Shown one piece after another: positions 45,336 to 55,462 of a stretch of DNA of 64,000 bases. The stretch covers positions 129,822,594 through 129,886,593 of the forward strand of contig NC_062218.1 of assembly GCF_902686445.1 (NCBI RefSeq), read 5' to 3'. The position numbers and the translations under genes were made by a program. Origin of the DNA: Sciurus carolinensis (lineage: Eukaryota > Chordata > Mammalia > Rodentia > Sciuridae). How positions within the stretch are numbered: position 1 is the stretch's first letter; each line of letters starts with the position of its first letter. Below the pieces are notes generated by a model. That model saw only the letters and a list, made by a program, of their open reading frames with translations, was not told the DNA's origin and made no database searches.

Positions 45336-45549
45336 ATTTTTTACTCAGTAAGATTTAGAAGAAAAGGGGGAAGTGGTTTATCAGATGCCCCAGGAACTGT
45401 AATGTCTCAGACACTAGACATTTTCATATAAATCAATCAGTTGACCCCACTGCTTTTTGGCGTTGCCTGATCAGTAGTTAGACTCATCCATGGCCCTAGA
45501 AGGGCAGTCATTCCTTGTTCCTTTCAGAAGGACCCTTTCAAGGAATTGA

Positions 45550-46195
45550 TATAGCTGGGTGCAGTGGCAGATCCTGTATTCCCAGTGGCTGGGGAGGCTG
45601 AAGCAGGAGGATCATGAGTTCAAGGCCAGACTCAGCAATTTAGCAAGGCCCTAAGCAACTCAGAGAGACCCTGTCTCTAAATAAAATATTTTAAAAGGGC
45701 TGGGGATGTGACTCAGTGGTTAAGTGTTGGGGTCTTAAGCCCCTTGCTCTTCTCGACCAGCAACAAGGCCAGACCGGGATAGGTAGGGCTGACTGACCAC
45801 CCGCAGGCAGCCCTCTGGGCAGAGGACAATCAGACTCGTCAGGGAGACCAGTCACAGCAGCAACTCGTTTACTGAGGAAATCACACAGCTTTTATGTAGG
45901 GTGGAGGCTAGGTGGGAACCAATCAGCTTAAAGGTCAGCAAGGCACAGGGGTTCACGCAGGCGAGAGTCCCATAGGACTATATGGCAAGCACGAGCTGAT
46001 CACGTTCACCGAACTGTTGTTAACCAATCCCCGACTTTGGTCTGATTTATCGCCATTAACTTTTGAAACTGACTTTGGGGCCTTGATCTTGCTCCCTCGC
46101 CAGGGAGTAAGGAGTCAGCCTGAGTTAGTTAACGTGTCATTAGTCCCAACAGTTAAGCATCCCTGGGTTCAATCCCCTGTACCAAAAGAGAGGGG
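45550..46195 (+). mobile_element. B1-dID SINE split by a solo LTR
   Basis: The left portion (45550-45724) runs GCTGGGTGCAGTGGCAGATC to GTGACTCAGTGGTTAAG. The SINE resumes at 46152 with GTTAAGCATCCCTGGGTTCA and ends in a GA-rich tail. The interruption falls inside the ID half. Confidence 0.92.
45725..46151 (-). mobile_element. 427-bp solo LTR with 6-bp target-site duplication
   Basis: Ends are inverted repeats, TGTTGGG...CCCAACA. GTTAAG is duplicated exactly at 45719-45724 and 46152-46157. Read on the minus strand it has CCAAT-type elements (GATTGGTT near each end), a TATA-like CATAAAAG at about 45890-45900 and an AGTAAA poly(A)-like signal, so transcriptional sense is minus. A 6-bp duplication is typical of class II (ERVK/IAP-type) integration. 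No internal retroviral sequence remains. Confidence 0.93.
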
Positions 46196-47245
46196 CAGAG
46201 AGGGAGAGAGAGAGGGAGTAAGAGAAAAGAAACTGATGTAGATAATCACCTATACATTCCCAGGTGCTGTCCCGGCCCTTGTGTGCTCCACCAAAGTGCT
46301 CAATCCCAGACACTCAACACTCTGTTTATTATATAGCAGCTCCAGGGTGGGGGTGGCTCAGATTTTCAAGCTGTACTCTTTAGGATGGGAATTCATAGCA
46401 ACACCTGGTGACAACACAATTCAGCAGCCATCAAGAGTTAGGGACTGTGAGAGTCAGTGGTACTTTCCCAGGCTATGGCTGCTACCTGTGGGGTCCATTA
46501 CAGCCCAGTTAACCAAGAGTAGATTAAGGGTATATCACCTCCATCTGGAGCCAAACCACCCTGCTCACAGTGCTAGTGGCTCTAAGGGTCCCCAGGATTT
46601 GTTTCCATCAGGTATGCTGGGACACCAGACTTAAAAATGACCATCATGAGGAAGTTTTCACTCAGTTCACTGTTTGCCATGCCAACAACACTGCCAGCGC
46701 GCACAGTGACACCAGGATTGGTCAGAGGGCAGGAGGGGGGAAGTGTGGGCAAGAGACTTTTCCATGGTTTTCTCAGGAAAGAACTGGTAGGGCAGGGTGG
46801 GCGGGCTTAGCTTGAATAGTTTCAGTGGGCTGTGTGCGATGGGGTCCCTAGTTTTCTGGTCTCTGGTACTAGAGTGATTAGGGCAGGGAACAGAGTGGAA
46901 GGGCCCCAAGAAAGCTGGGTGGTTAGGGGTCCAAGCTCTGGATTCCTTGCTTTGAATATGAAAGGCAGTCTCACAGGTGAGTCATCTTCTGCCTGTAGGA
47001 ACTGGATGACAGGGTGTAGTAGTCTTCCTGGAGGGCCATGGGTTCATCATGGCTTGGGACTGTAGCTATGTAGTAAGTTCACTAGATGCATAAGGAAATG
47101 CACAGTAAAAGAAACAAGCTAAATATATCATCCTGTTATCTGTAGAAACCAAAATAAAAGCAAAAGAGTATGTTAGGACAGATCCTGAGATTGGCCCAAG
47201 ACTGGATTATGGCTGTTCTGAGCTACAGCTACTAGTTTGTTTATT
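46196..47245. other. Unclassified intergenic DNA, possibly decayed ERVL interior
   Basis: GC-moderate, with frames to 117 codons (46281-46634) that lack recognisable domains. No named repeat identified. Confidence 0.4.
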
Positions 47246-47246
47246 A

Positions 47247-47460
47247 TTTATTTACTCATTTGGTATTAGGGATTTAACTCAGAGGTGCTTTACCACTGAG
47301 TCACACCCTCAGTCATTTTTATTTTTTATTTTTGAGACAGGGTCTCACTAAGTTGCTTAAGGTCTTGCTAAATTGCTGAAGCTGGCTTCAAACTTGCAAT
47401 CCTCTTGCCTCAACCTCCTGAGTTACTGGTATTACAGGTGTGTACCACAATGCCCAGCTA
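47247..47460 (-). mobile_element. B1-dID SINE, antisense
   Basis: GGTATTAGGGATTTAACTCA, GCTTTACCACTGAGTCACAC, GGTCTCACTAAGTTGCTTAA, TACCACAATGCCCAGC. Confidence 0.85.
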
Positions 47461-47489
47461 CAGTTTCTTATCTTAAAGCCACTGTTTTG

Positions 47490-47577
47490 GGGCTGGGGAG
47501 ATAGCTCAGGCGGTAGAGTGCTTGCCTTGTAAGCACCAGGCCCTGGGTTCGATCCCCAGCACCCCCCCAAAAAAAAA
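47490..47577 (+). mobile_element. ID SINE
   Basis: GGGGCTGGGGAGATAGCTCAG, GGGTTCGATCCCCAGCACC, short A tail. AAAGCCACTGTTTT is duplicated on both sides. Confidence 0.93.
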
Positions 47578-47584
47578 GCCACTG

Positions 47585-48010
47585 TTTTAGTTAACTGTGT
47601 GTCACTGTGACCAAAAGACATGACAAAAGCAAAGTAGAAGAGGAAAAGTTTATTTTGGCTTATGGTTCCAGAGGTTCAATCCATGGATGGCCAACTCAGC
47701 TCTGGGCCAGAGGTAAGGCAGAATATCACAGGGAAAGGGCATGGTGGAGGAAAGCAGTTCAGGACATGGCATCCAGGAAGCAGAGAGAGCTCTGTGCTCA
47801 CCAGGGACAAAATATAAACCTCGAAGGCACACCCCCAGTGACCTAATTCCTCCAGTCACAGCCTACCTGTCTATTCTTGCCACCCAATTAGTCCATATGG
47901 GTGCATCAATCCACTGATTAAGTCAGAGCACTCATAATCTTATCATTTAAGTTCTTGCATTGTCTCACACATGAAGTTTTGGGGACACCACATATCCAAA
48001 CCAAAACAGC
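47585..48010 (-). mobile_element. MaLR-type LTR, antisense
   Basis: Begins GTTTTAGTTAACTGTGTGTC, the complement of the MaLR 3' terminus, followed by TTTATTTTGGCTTATGGTTC (complement of the poly(A)/R region). It ends ATGAAGTTTTGGGGACACCA. Confidence 0.75.
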
Positions 48011-48385
48011 CACCATCAGAGGGGAAAATGATGCTGAAACATCATACAGGGTAGATGGTTAGAATTATTCACAGGAGAACGAGGAAAAACAAGGGAGCAG
48101 TCAAGGGACCCAGCCAGCAGTGCAGACATCTTGAAGACACTGTTAAGAAATGGGATGGATAGAGCAGGTGCTGATGGGCTCAAAGCCAAGGGTCAGAACA
48201 AGCTCTCCTAGAAGTCAGGTGGACTGATGAGAGGCAAGATCAAAGGGCCCTAAACAGGTCTGCTTTGTTCCCCCTATTTTGGAGGAATTAAAAAGCTTGG
48301 AGGCAAGTTAAAAACTTTAAAAGTTTGGTGAAAGTTGATCTGCAATCACCTGGAGCATTGGTCCCATAATCTCATTAAGATAATG

Positions 48386-48597
48386 ACCACCACTGGTGGT
48401 GCATGCCTATAATCCCAGTGGTTCAGGAGGCTGAGGCAGGAGGATCTCAAGTTCAAAGCCAGCCTCAGCAGCTCAGCAAGACCCTGTATCTAAATAAAAT
48501 ACAAAAAAGGGCTGGGGATGTGGCTCAGTGGTTAAGTGCCCCTGAGTTCAATCCCTGGTACCAAAACAACAACAACAACAACAACAACAACAATAAA
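48386..48597 (+). mobile_element. B1-dID SINE with (CAA)n tail
   Basis: GGTGGTGCATGCCTATAATC, GGCTGAGGCAGGAGGATCTC, GGATGTGGCTCAGTGGTTAAG, GAGTTCAATCCCTGGTACC, (AAC)n. Confidence 0.9.
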
Positions 48598-48639
48598 AAC
48601 CATCCCCTCTGGAGACTCAAGCCCATAGGGACATGAGAA

Positions 48640-49289
48640 GAAGGGACTGCAGAAGAGACTTTTTTGGGATTACTTCATTTGGGACTCCTGCATGCTATGA
48701 TTCCATAACCTACCTGTGAAGTCCTAATGGGAGTGAGAGAATATAGGAATGCAATATTTGATGGAATGGAAATTGGAAGGTCTGACAGACTATGTACAGC
48801 AGTTACATCTCTTTTACCTGAAGGTATTATGGAGACAGATATGGGTTGACCTGGGGGAAATTTACTCTATCTAGACTGGCAAATAAATCTGCCTATCTGC
48901 CAACATTGATTTGACATTCTGGATGGGAGCCAGTAAGATTGCCCAAGCAAATCATTAATTTGCTTTCCAAGAGCGCTGTGTGAGGCTGGGGATTAGGATG
49001 AAATAAACCCTGGGTTTAATCACCAGTAATTACAAAACACACACACACACACACACATACACACACACAAAAGTCAGGCATGATGGTGGTGAACACCTTA
49101 ATTCCAGTAGCTCCAGAGGCTAAGGCAGGAGGATCACAAGTTAGAGGCCAGCCTCAGCAATTTAGTAAGACCCTAAGCAAATTAGTGAGACCCTCCCTGT
49201 CTCTAAATAATATATTTTACAAAGGGCTGGGGGTATAGCTTGGTGGTACAGCAATCTGGGTTAAATCCCCAGTACAAAAAGAGAAAAAG

Positions 49290-49337
<48 letters not shown>

Positions 49338-50620
49338 CCCTGTGTGGAGCACAGGTATAAGCCTATGAGTGTCACCTAGTGGCAATTTATGGGATTTTAG
49401 ACCAGAACATTGCCATTTGAGAGACAAAGTGATTTTGAGATTGCCAGTATGATTTAAAGATATAAAATAACCTTGAAACCTGAAAGACTTATTATGTCTC
49501 AGATGATGTTGGAAAATGCTCAGATAAGGATAGTGCCTGAAGGAGTCCATAATATAATGGAAACAGCTTATACAAGAAGATGCCACTTGGGGTGTGCAAG
49601 GAGGTAGACCTGAGCTCTTTTCCCCTGGAATCACTTTGGAATCACCTGAGTAGCTTCTGGATTCTGTGACCACTTGGTCCGCTTGGGAAGTGCCTTATGA
49701 AGAGCTCTTATTGAACAACAAAGAGCTGCTTGGTTTATGGATGGTTATTTCAGGGAGAGAAGACAACTTTCTGACTGGAAGGCTGCCACTCTGATAGAGA
49801 AAGCAGAAACAAGCAAACCTGGTAGGCATAATTGCAAGCTGCTTGCCCCATGTCTGGGCTTCCACCCACTCAGGGGCAGTGGGAAAACCATCTATTGAGA
49901 GGATGCCTGAAGGGCACATTGGCTCTGTAGGAAATTGGCTCTATGTAAATTGCTATAGGAATCTCCCAGGAGGTCTTGCTAATGCCACAGAAGAACCACA
50001 TTTCAGGATTGGAAGGTGTTCAGAATCAGGGAGTGGATGTTCCATGGAAGTCACCTAAGGGCCCATTAAAGGAACAGACATGGTGGGGGTGCTATAGCAA
50101 TGTAGATAGGGGCTGTGTCTAGGCATGTTCTTCTTGCAGTCAATAAGAACTGTTTTGTCTGCCAACAAGAGAGGCAGAAACTGCAGATGGCTGTGGACAG
50201 ACTCCTGGGGGAAGGCCCTGCACATATCTGGTAAGTCAAACTAATGCCTGTAGCCCCAGAGGTTCCGACGAGTAGACAGTCCCTCTGCACCCGGCTTAGC
50301 CTACCTCTGGAAGATGCCAGTGTTAAAGGTCCAGAATGGAAAATACTGCACCTATTTGACCTGCCAGGTCATGTTTCAGACCACGGAACATATTCTACAG
50401 CCCATGACGTCCAACCATGGGCGCAGAGGTATCCTCAAAATAATGGTTTGATGAAGAACTGGAATAGAGGATGGAAACATTTGTTGACTAAAATAAGGGG
50501 AGCTAAAGGCCTGAAGGACTGGTTACAAGCCTTCATGAGTGTGTGCACACACTCAACATGCCTCTGCTTTTTTAGAGGACCTAGGAAAGAGTAAGTGGGA
50601 AAGGATGCTGGCATGATGAT
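48640..50620 (+). pseudogene. Degraded ERVL-like pol segment 2 (RNase H and integrase)
   Basis: Around 49720-49850 a translated frame shows an RNase H-like Ala-Trp-Phe-Met-Asp-Gly box and KAATLIEKAETSKPGRH. Near 50140-50220 the integrase zinc-region text CFVCQQERQKLQMAV appears. 50340-50594 holds the integrase core (FDLPGHVSDHGTYSTAHDVQ). Stops, shifts and a SINE/poly-A insertion interrupt it. Class III origin is inferred. Confidence 0.65.
49070..49336 (+). mobile_element. B1-dID SINE with 44-nt poly-A
   Basis: GGTGAACACCTTAATTCCAG, GGCTAAGGCAGGAGGATCAC, a degraded ID half (GGTATAGCTTGGTGGTACAG) and an uninterrupted A44 run (49293-49336). A (CA)n tract precedes it at 49036-49069. Confidence 0.85.
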
Positions 50621-51440
50621 ACTTTTTTTTCCTTTTCCCCCCACATCGCCTCAACTTCTTTTGTCTTAATTGACACAGGGAACGGAGGATCAGGGTTGAA
50701 ACTACAGGTACCAGAAGTAGTGATGATTTCTAAGGAAAAGATTGCATACCTTTAACCCTTTATGTCAGAATTTCTGAGGGCCTGATGGTTGGGTCTTCAC
50801 CTCATCTGCCAAAATTGGGTCAATAGTGAGTGCATGTGTTGTCTTGTAATGGAGATAGTCTGCTCACTGTGTAGCTGGGTGACTTTACTCTATTTGAACA
50901 GGATGGACTTGGGGGGAGGTACTTGCTGAGATGAGCATTACTACCGGCGACCTAGGCCAGCACAGTGGCTGAACTAATGTCCCTTCTAAAGGTGGAAAAG
51001 TGTGGGTACAAATGAAGAGGAGGAATAGAAGCTGAGGGTAAAGGATATGGACTATGCAATAAGGGAAATTCAGTATTACAGTAACACCTTGAAAGATGCT
51101 TACAGCAAGACATGATGTTGTCTCTTAGCTCTGACCAGATGCTTGAGGGAAACCCAAGTGCTGCTAAGACCACTCCTGTTTTTGGAACTTGAAACATGTG
51201 AACAGAAGCCTGAAAACAGGAGTGGCCTCACTTCAGGAGGCATTTTAACTAGACAACATGATGATGGATTGGACTTACTTAATGACTGAGGGAACCCTGT
51301 AATGTGCCAGCACTTTTTGACTCTTATTTCAGAATACACCTACTGCCATACTGCAAGATGGTATAATATTGGCAGGTTATAATTCTGATATTGATAGTCC
51401 AAAGCACTGGGAATTTGTGTTAAGGCCTCTTCTTCTTATT
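50620..51440. other. Probable residual retroviral interior, not classifiable
   Basis: Continues directly from the integrase remnant; no env or LTR motif can be recognised. Confidence 0.35.
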
Positions 51441-51444
51441 CATT

Positions 51445-51650
51445 TTTGTGTGTGTGTGTGGTGCTGGGGATCAAATCCAGAACCTCACGCCTGCTAGGCA
51501 AGCACTGTACCACTGAGCTGCATCCCCAGCTTTTATTTTGTTTTGAGACAGAATATTGCTAAATTTCCCAGACTAGCCTTGAATTTAGGATCTTCCTGCC
51601 TTAGCCTCCAAGTAGCTGGGAAGTATGTGCCACTGTTCCCAGCAACTACT
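51445..51650 (-). mobile_element. B1-dID SINE, antisense
   Basis: (GT)n, GTGCTGGGGATCAAATCCAG, GTACCACTGAGCTGCATCCC, GCCTTAGCCTCCAAGTAGCT. Confidence 0.82.
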
Positions 51651-52156
51651 ACTGTTTAAGAGGATGTACGAAAGAGGGAAGCCTGGGAACTTTCTGGAAG
51701 TGACTATTGAGCCCAGTTGGCATAGGCAGGCAGATGGGCAAGGGCAGGAGGAGTAGTTCTGCCCAGCTTGAATTTTCCTTTAGGGTGATGAGGAGCCATT
51801 ACCTGGCTTTCAACAGGGGCATAACCTGTGTAGCTCCAAGACAAAAGAGTACTACTGTATGAGTAGAGGAGAGGATGAATAATGTGGGAGACTGGGGTCA
51901 GGCAGCTCAGGGAGGAGACTGGGCAGGGAGGAGACTGTAGCTACTCTCAGTTGGAGGTTCTGGTGGGTCACCAGGACAAATCTCCTGCATCCTGTTGGTA
52001 AAAGTAGGAGGGATGGTGAGGGAGGGGTAGGCTGCCCACTTTAGGGGGACCTGACTGGGATAAGCGCATGGGGGTTCCCTTCTTCCTTCCCATGCAACCC
52101 AGTAGTGTTGACTATGACAACCAGTGTTCCTGCTGCATTGTTGAGCCCAATTGTTG

Positions 52157-52358
52157 AGACTGACTATCTAGGTTATAGGATGGGAGAGGGAGAAAAGGCT
52201 GCAGCATAAAGGGCGTGGGAGCAGTTTTATATTATAGGTGTGCCCCTAGCATTGTGTTTTCCAGAGAAGACCTGCTGAAGTTGGAACTCTTCCTTTGCTA
52301 CCTTTGTGTGTAAATTGATCTCTTTCTCCATCAAGCCTGTGAGCTCTACAAAAGCCCA
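52157..52358 (+). repeat. 202-bp direct duplication, copy A
   Basis: From AGACTGACTATCTAGGTTAT to TCTACAAAAGCCCA it matches 53505-53706 with six substitutions and no indels (about 97%). Here it is flanked by unrelated sequence on both sides; 51650-52156 upstream is unclassified. Confidence 0.95.
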
Positions 52359-52960
52359 GTGCAGGACCTTGGGGAGGTAGGACAGAGGTTCTAAGACTAG
52401 TCTCTGCTGAGGGGCAGGGGCACGGGCCTCCTGTTGGTCCCAGGTCCAGAAGGCATTGGCTCTAACATTTTCTCAAAGTGGACCAGAAGGGCATGGGAGG
52501 GCTTAGGAAAGGAGATTTGTTGGTCCAAGCCCCATCCCTGCACCTGTCATTTTCCCTGGAAGGTATTGCTCCTGACTGCCCTTGATCCATATTCATGGGA
52601 GGCCTGAGGCTAGGCTGACCTCAGCTTGCACACTGTTCCCTAACTTGACTCTTCCCCAGGGCTTCTAGGATGAAGGTCAAAATTCCTTAATGTCCCTGCA
52701 ACCTCTACCTCATTTCCCTTGCCTTATTCCTTCTCTGAGCGTGGTGGGAACTTTCCTCTGGGAACCTCCTTGCCCCTATCCTGCCCAGACTCCAAGGTGG
52801 GGCCACCTGGGGCCAGATGTCTGACTAGAAGTTTTGTAATTGCACAGTATAGATGTTGTTTTTAGTGAAATAAAACTGATAACTCATTCACAAGACTTGT
52901 GACTGCTTTCTTCAGATATGACTGATTATAGAACCCATCAACCCTTTCTGGGCCCAGTTA
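52359..52960 (+). other. Unique intergenic block with AATAAA at 52869
   Basis: GC-rich sequence without obvious repeats, ending GTGAAATAAAACTGATAACTC (AATAAA 52869-52874). It could be the 3' end of an unannotated transcript; no open frame or splice evidence supports a coding gene. Confidence 0.35.
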
Positions 52961-53151
52961 GCCTCTCAAGTGTCGCCCTGTACCATGTTCTTTGCTCTGT
53001 GTAGCCCACGGGCCTTGTTTCAGTCTGCAAACTGCCACATTCCTTTGAGCCTCAGGGATTTTTGCACATGTTGTTTTGTCTGTATTCTCTTGTATCCTTA
53101 CTGTACACTGATATCTCTCACCTCCTTGATTAGGTCAAAATGCTCCTTAGG

Positions 53152-53505
53152 TGTTATAAGAAAATGCAGCTCAGTTCAGGTCCCAAGGCAGTTCAGATCC
53201 TTAAATCCAGGGGAGCAAGCAAACTCTCTGTGGTGCCCAGTCTGAGTCAGTCCAGCGATAGCACCCAGAAAGGCACTCCGGACATGGGAACTCACACCAG
53301 AGATTTTTATTAAGTGGACGACAGCGTCCGCTCTCAGGGCTGGGAGAGAGAGAGAGAGAGGGGAGAGAGAGAGAGAGAGAGAGAGAAAGGCGCAGGAGCT
53401 TCTCCTAAGTAGTGGAATTTCATGGGCTAACAATGATCAGGCCAATTGCTGAGAAGGGGGTTTGCAGGCAGACTAGTGGACCAATAAGTGACTAGGATGT
53501 TCACA
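53152..53505 (-). repeat. LTR, minus strand, with (GA)n expansion
   Basis: Shares CACCCAGAAA, ACTCACAC-AGAGAT, TTTTATTAAGTGGACGACAG and ATGATCAGGCCAATTGCTGAG with 44085-44375. A (GA)n tract occupies 53346-53390. Candidate ends are TGTTATAAG and GTTCACA. No clear target duplication. Confidence 0.6.
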
Positions 53506-53706
53506 GACTGACTATCTAGGTTATAAGAGAGGAGAGGGAGAAATGGTTGCAGCATAAAGGGCGTGGGAGCAGTTTTATATTATAGGTGTGCCCCTAGCAT
53601 TGTGTTTTCCAGAGAAGACCTGCTGAAGTTGGAACTCTTCCTTTGCTACCTTTGTGTGTAAATTGGTCTCTTTCTCCATCAAGCCTGTGAGCTCTACAAA
53701 AGCCCA
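53505..53706 (+). repeat. 202-bp direct duplication, copy B (probable source)
   Basis: Matches copy A at 52157-52358. Its right end runs on naturally into the L2 3' end, whereas copy A's does not, so B is probably the original. Confidence 0.93.
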
Positions 53707-54124
53707 CTGTTGTGTTCTCCCAACCACTGCCACCAGGAGAGTGCCTGGTATCCTTTAACCACTCAGCAAATATTTGGTACTGAATGGACAGTGGGTGGGT
53801 AGATGTATGGTCCCAGGCAGCAGTTCTTGGCTTGAGCAATTGGTGATTCCTATGGCAGTGACTCTTAGAGAACCTCCAAGGAACTGAGGCTTGACTCATG
53901 GGTGCCTGTGTTTACCTAGGGATAAGTCTTTTTGGAGAAACTACCCTCCCCCTTCTTTATTCTTGGTTTGCTCATGCCTGGCAGTAATGCCCCACCCTGT
54001 TTGCAGTGGTTCTCATCTTCCTGTCCTGTAGGTGTGCCTAGGAGGCACAGTAGCAACCCGGGAAAGTTAAAAAGTCACGTTCCAGAAGAGTTCATGAGCC
54101 CTGCGGCTGCACACTCCTGAATTT

Positions 54125-54330
54125 TCAACCCCTAATCCCCGCTACTTGGAAGGCTGAGGCAGGAGTATTGCAAATTTGAGGCCAGTCTTGGCAATTTAGC
54201 AAGACCCTGTCTCAAAAAATAAAATTTAAAAATGGATGGGAAAGTAGTTCAATGATAAAGCGCTTGCCTATCATGCCCTGACCCTGGGTTCAGAACCTGG
54301 GTTCAATACCCAGACCCAAGGGGGTTTTAA
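54125..54330 (+). mobile_element. B1-dID SINE, diverged
   Basis: CCGCTACTTGGAAGGCTGAG, GCAATTTAGCAAGACCCTGT, then an ID half with AGTTCAATGATAAAGCGC and GGGTTCAATACCCAG. Confidence 0.7.
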
Positions 54331-54699
54331 AAAAAGGGCTCATGGACTCTGAGTAAGGCAACCAGAGAGGAGGAAGTCTGTGGTTGTACTGGTCCTAGTC
54401 TTAAAGAGGGGTGGCCGCTTCATACCTGGTACTGTATAGGCATTGGCTTTGATCCTTCCACAATACTGTCTCAGGGCCCCCGTGTCACACACAATTGAGT
54501 CAGCAGTGACAGGAGAGGAGCCCAAATCTGTCGACTCCAGAACCCAGGGTTCCCTAAAAAAGCCAGATGGCAAGTTTCCAGTATATGGCCTGGCTTGGGA
54601 AGCTTTGATTCTATTGACTTTTCGTGGCAACATAGCTTCCCTGCAGTCGAAGAGGGGGAGCCGGCAGATTATTCCCATTCGACACGATAGGAAGCTGAG

Positions 54700-55462
54700 G
54701 CCCCGCCTAGGACCTTGGGATGCAGACCGCAGGAAGGCACAGGAACAGTTAACGAGAGCAGGAGCCGGGTTCGCTCCGCCTCCAACAGCGCCTGCGCAGC
54801 TCAGCCTCGTTCCCGCTCAACCCCGCCCCCATCGCCTGGGTTTTCAAATTTGAAACCTGCTTGTTTTCCCGCCGGAACGTGTTGACCAGCAGCGGGAGAG
54901 GGCAGGGCCGCGTGACAGCCAATCGTGCCTCAGAGGCTCCCGAGTCCCACCCAGAAGATGACGACAGCGATCCTAGGCCAGAAACAAGCGAATGGGCTAG
55001 CGGCTCCCGGCCGGCCCAGCCCCAGCGGCGCCCACGTGCAGCGAGAGCCCGGGCCTCCTGGGGACCGATTGGCCCCTACAGCGCCGTTCTGTGTGTGAGG
55101 GCTCTTTACCTGCACGGGGCTGGTAAAGGCCTCCAAACGCCAAGGAACCGGCGGGGTCGCTGAGATAAGAGAGCAAGACACAGCAGCCAGCCCAGGGGTT
55201 GACCCACCGGCCAGGCCTGGAGACGGCTTCGGCACCTGCCCCGCGAGCGTCCCAGGCCACTTGTGGGCAGGCGGGTTCGCAGAGGGTGGGAGTTTTCCAA
55301 GGGGGCGGGGCCGATGACTGGGTGTTCCCAAGGGCGGGGCATCCTGTGGGCGGGGCCGAGCTCCTGTGTTTGTTGCCCTGTGTCAGTTACATTGTAACAA
55401 AAGTGGTGCTGCTGCAGCTCTGGCTAGCACCTTAGGCCCGCCCGCCACCAGCTGTCGCCGAC
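54700..55462 (+). promoter_or_regulatory. MXD3: MXD3 CpG-rich promoter and 5' flank
   Basis: CpG-dense DNA before the MXD3 start codon. Directly visible sites: NRF1-type GCGCCTGCGC (54788-54797); GC box CCCCGCCCCC (54821-54830); palindrome TTTCAAATTTGAAA containing CHR-type TTTGAA on both strands (54842-54855); E2F-type TTTTCCCGCC (54864-54873); CCAAT boxes at 54919 (+) and 55068-55072 (-); a CACGTG E-box (55033-55038); and three GGGCGGGGC boxes at 55303, 55332 and 55348. Mad3/MXD3 has been reported as an E2F1 target expressed in S phase; function of these particular sites is inferred. 54340-54700 is unique flank. Confidence 0.75.

Larger units (their letters stand above)
52960..53800 (+). 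mobile_element. L2 LINE 3' end, split by an LTR
   Basis: 52960-53151 has the L2 block GGGATTTTTGCACATGTTG; 53660-53800 has GCCTGTGAGCTCTACAAAAG, AGAGTGCCTGGTATCC and CAGCAAATATTTGGTACTGAATG, the L2 3' end. An LTR (53152-53505) separates the two parts. Confidence 0.6.

Noticed and set aside
46281..46634. 117-codon plus-strand frame between LTRs
   Set aside because: No motif, no conservation cue and surrounded by repeats; could be decayed retroviral DNA but not a callable gene.
20651..47577. Many tRNA-like A-box/B-box sequences suggesting tRNA genes
   Set aside because: They are ID SINEs: poly-A tails, target duplications, and sequence departures that would not fold as a functional tRNA-Ala.
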